This document shows positions 6,720 to 8,472 of a stretch of DNA of 8,472 nucleotides, piece after piece. The notes below the pieces were generated by a model, which saw only the letters and a list, made by a program, of their open reading frames with translations, was not told the origin of the DNA and searched no databases. The DNA is from JAVWHP01 sp036639955 (lineage in GTDB: Bacteria; Bacillota_I; Bacilli_A; Erysipelotrichales; Erysipelotrichaceae), in the NCBI GenBank assembly GCA_036639955.1, contig JAVWHP010000030.1:1-8472 (forward strand), written 5' to 3'. How positions within the stretch are numbered: position 1 is the stretch's first letter; every line of letters starts with the position of its first letter. The position numbers and the translations under genes were made by a program.

Positions 6720-8438
6720 TTTTACAAAAGCTTTAGCAACATCATCATAAGCATATCCTGCTTTTTCTAGCATATCAATTTCACGACCAAATCCCTTTAG
6801 ACATTGAACACCTTTTTTATCAAGAAAATATTTATATTTAGGTAATGGGGGTGTAGCCACTTTAATAATATCTTCACGACTAATAGCTTCTTGTAGCCAT
6901 TTTGAATTATACTCTTCCCAAAACTGTTGTTTTGACATTGAATCGGCGATTTCATCAGGAACATTTAATACATTAAAGCCTCCATTTTTCGCACCAAAAT
7001 TAAACGAATCAATATCTCCTAGTTCATTTACTATGTCTTTCATATCGTCTTGATAATTACCTACAATTGTTGTTGTTTTACCTTGTGTACCCTGTAATTT
7101 TATTCCAGTTGAAGTAGTGTAATCCAATTGTGTTTTAATAGAGTCAAATTTAGAAAGGTTGTAACGCTCCTTTGCTGTAAAATCTTTCATTACTAAAAAA
7201 TTCCATTCAAGATATCTTTTTGAATCTTCAGCATTCATTCCTCTTAGGAAATCATCAATGTTAGCTCCACTAGCTCCCTTAGTTGATAGAAAGCTATCTT
7301 TAATGTCAGCATTCTGTTTTTCGTAATAAACTTTTATATCAATTTCATTACTTACAACTTTTTCGATTGTAACAACATCATTATTATCACCAAACATAGA
7401 CTTTGTCTTGCCTGAGAATGCATCTTCTATATAATCTAAATTAGTGCTATTCGCTTTAGTTGGTGTTACATCTAAATCTTTAATTGGACTAACTGTATTA
7501 TAGTGTGTAAAAACACTGGTTGCAAGTAAATTCATAATTATTAAAGAACTTGGTGGCGCTCCACAACTAGCCATAAATGAATTGGTATAACCTATTGCTT
7601 CACTAGTTACTATATCTTTAGTAGCTGATACAGCCAACGATTTCACAGTATTACAAGATTTTAAAATAGAGCCTAATGGTATTAAATCAATACCAGTGCT
7701 AAATATACCCATGACTACCATATTTTCAGCTTCAAGATCATTAATTAATTCTCCACTCAGAGTAGTTCCGATTATGCCTTCAAGTGTTTGTTTAACACCA
7801 CCAATAATAGGACAATAATCTAAGAATTGAGATATACCTTCAAGGTCAGAATCCATACTATGCTCAAAGTTAGTAATTGAGCGTTGTTTATAATACTTAT
7901 CTCTAAGATTAAATTCTTCTTGAATAGTTACGCTTCTTCCTAATGCTATTTCACGTTCTTCTTTCATTTGTTTGAAAGCTAATTCTAAATCTTCAAATTT
8001 AACATCTTTTTCTAGTTCTGAGAAGCAAACTTCTTCCTTCATCGCAGTGCTGTACTCTAACTGAACTGCTGATGTATGTTGGTCCATGGATGTTCCCGAA
8101 TGAGAACTAGTCCATTGAGGACCAGATTCTGTAATAGTTCTATCAGTATTCTTAATCTTATTGCCATCCAATGTAATTATAGATAAGCGTTCTACTACTG
8201 GCTTCATGTCATCTCGAAAAGCAGCTTCACGCATTCCAAATTCACCATGTATCTTGCTAGCATACCTTGTTAACCAATAATTAGTTTCTCGATGCTTTTC
8301 GATTTTATAACGGATAGAATTATACTCAAAGGGTCTTACGCCATCTATACGACTTAATAATTCAGCAGATCCTAAAAATAAATTATCATCATAATTAATT
8401 ATATTAATTATTTCATAATCTTTTCTACTATTGGCTAA
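6717..8438 (-). CDS. Polymorphic toxin with PT-TG-like linker, 5' end truncated or start unclear
   Basis: From the first ATG at 8234 the protein has 505 residues. The same frame is open for another 68 codons, to a stop at 8439-8441, and is clearly protein-like there (FLGSAELLSRIDGVRPFEY, YWLTRYASKIHGEFG) but contains no ATG, GTG or TTG. The gene has therefore probably lost its 5' part, although GGTGA seven bases before 8234 could serve that ATG. Numbered from 8234, residues 1-85 are a connecting region (TITESGPQWTSSHSGTSM), 88-260 hold the pre-toxin TG-like segment (CPIIGGVKQTLEGIIG, TLSGEL, GIDLIPLGSI), and 262-505 form the variable tip. The tip contains FGAKNGGFNVLNVPDE (413-428), FWEEYNSKWLQEAI (438-451) and a final GFGREIDMLEKAGYAYD. 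I recall similar ends on other polymorphic toxins but cannot name the activity. It is followed by its probable immunity gene. No signal peptide is visible in this part. Confidence 0.78.
   Translation of the reverse strand, partial: LANSRKDYEIINIINYDDNLFLGSAELLSRIDGVRPFEYNSIRYKIEKHRETNYWLTRYASKIHGEFGMREAAFRDDMKPVVERLSIITLDGNKIKNTDRTITESGPQWTSSHSGTSMDQHTSAVQLEYSTAMKEEVCFSELEKDVKFEDLELAFKQMKEEREIALGRSVTIQEEFNLRDKYYKQRSITNFEHSMDSDLEGISQFLDYCPIIGGVKQTLEGIIGTTLSGELINDLEAENMVVMGIFSTGIDLIPLGSILKSCNTVKSLAVSATKDIVTSEAIGYTNSFMASCGAPPSSLIIMNLLATSVFTHYNTVSPIKDLDVTPTKANSTNLDYIEDAFSGKTKSMFGDNNDVVTIEKVVSNEIDIKVYYEKQNADIKDSFLSTKGASGANIDDFLRGMNAEDSKRYLEWNFLVMKDFTAKERYNLSKFDSIKTQLDYTTSTGIKLQGTQGKTTTIVGNYQDDMKDIVNELGDIDSFNFGAKNGGFNVLNVPDEIADSMSKQQFWEEYNSKWLQEAISREDIIKVATPPLPKYKYFLDKKGVQCLKGFGREIDMLEKAGYAYDDVAKAFVK
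7456..7986 (-). repeat. Direct repeat, copy B (PT-TG linker)
   Basis: The partner of 5556-6086, inside the longer toxin gene (residues about 83-260 counted from ATG 8234). Here the linker is joined to a full-length tip of roughly 245 residues, so this is the more complete copy. Confidence 0.93.
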
Positions 8439-8472
8439 TTAACTCAGCAGAAATTATATTTTATTGTCCTCT

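Noticed and set aside
1..8472. Insertion sequence, CRISPR array, tRNA or riboswitch
   Set aside because: No transposase fragment with terminal repeats, no regularly spaced repeats, and no cloverleaf or conserved leader structure was seen; the only sizeable repeat is the coding PT-TG duplication.

Overview
This is a very AT-rich window in which every recognisable gene lies on the minus strand. TTA and AGA dominate the codons, TGG encodes tryptophan and TGA is used only as a stop. Strong purine-rich ribosome binding sites, an AgrC/AgrA-type two-component pair and a bacterial-type glucose-6-phosphate isomerase point to a low-GC Bacillota, probably host-associated. I cannot name the genus from the sequence.

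In the direction of transcription (right to left), the window opens with a polymorphic-toxin region (about 8438 to 5067). It holds a long toxin gene with a pre-toxin TG (PT-TG)-like linker and a variable C-terminal tip, with no visible start codon for its full open frame. A cytoplasmic protein of 133 residues, the probable immunity protein, follows directly. Next comes a second copy of the PT-TG segment (about 96% identical over roughly 530 bp). It runs in frame through two stop codons into a short remnant of a different toxin tip, which overlaps by ATGA a second immunity-like gene broken by one stop. This is the layout expected of a working toxin/immunity cassette followed by a displaced, decaying orphan cassette.

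Next is pgi (glucose-6-phosphate isomerase), a stand-alone housekeeping gene with its own extended -10 promoter and a rho-independent terminator. Then comes a Fic-family AMP-transferase gene broken by one frameshift and two stops, although its catalytic motif is intact. The left end holds a LytTR response regulator and a membrane histidine kinase of the AgrC/GHKL class, overlapping by one base. The peptide signal for this pair is not identified. A 30-codon frame with a Gly-Gly followed by a basic tail lies just downstream of the kinase and is noted only as a weak candidate.

Overall, one metabolic gene and one sensory operon are intact, and they sit between accessory genes (Fic, toxin tips) in several stages of decay. 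No RNA genes, insertion sequences or CRISPR arrays were seen.
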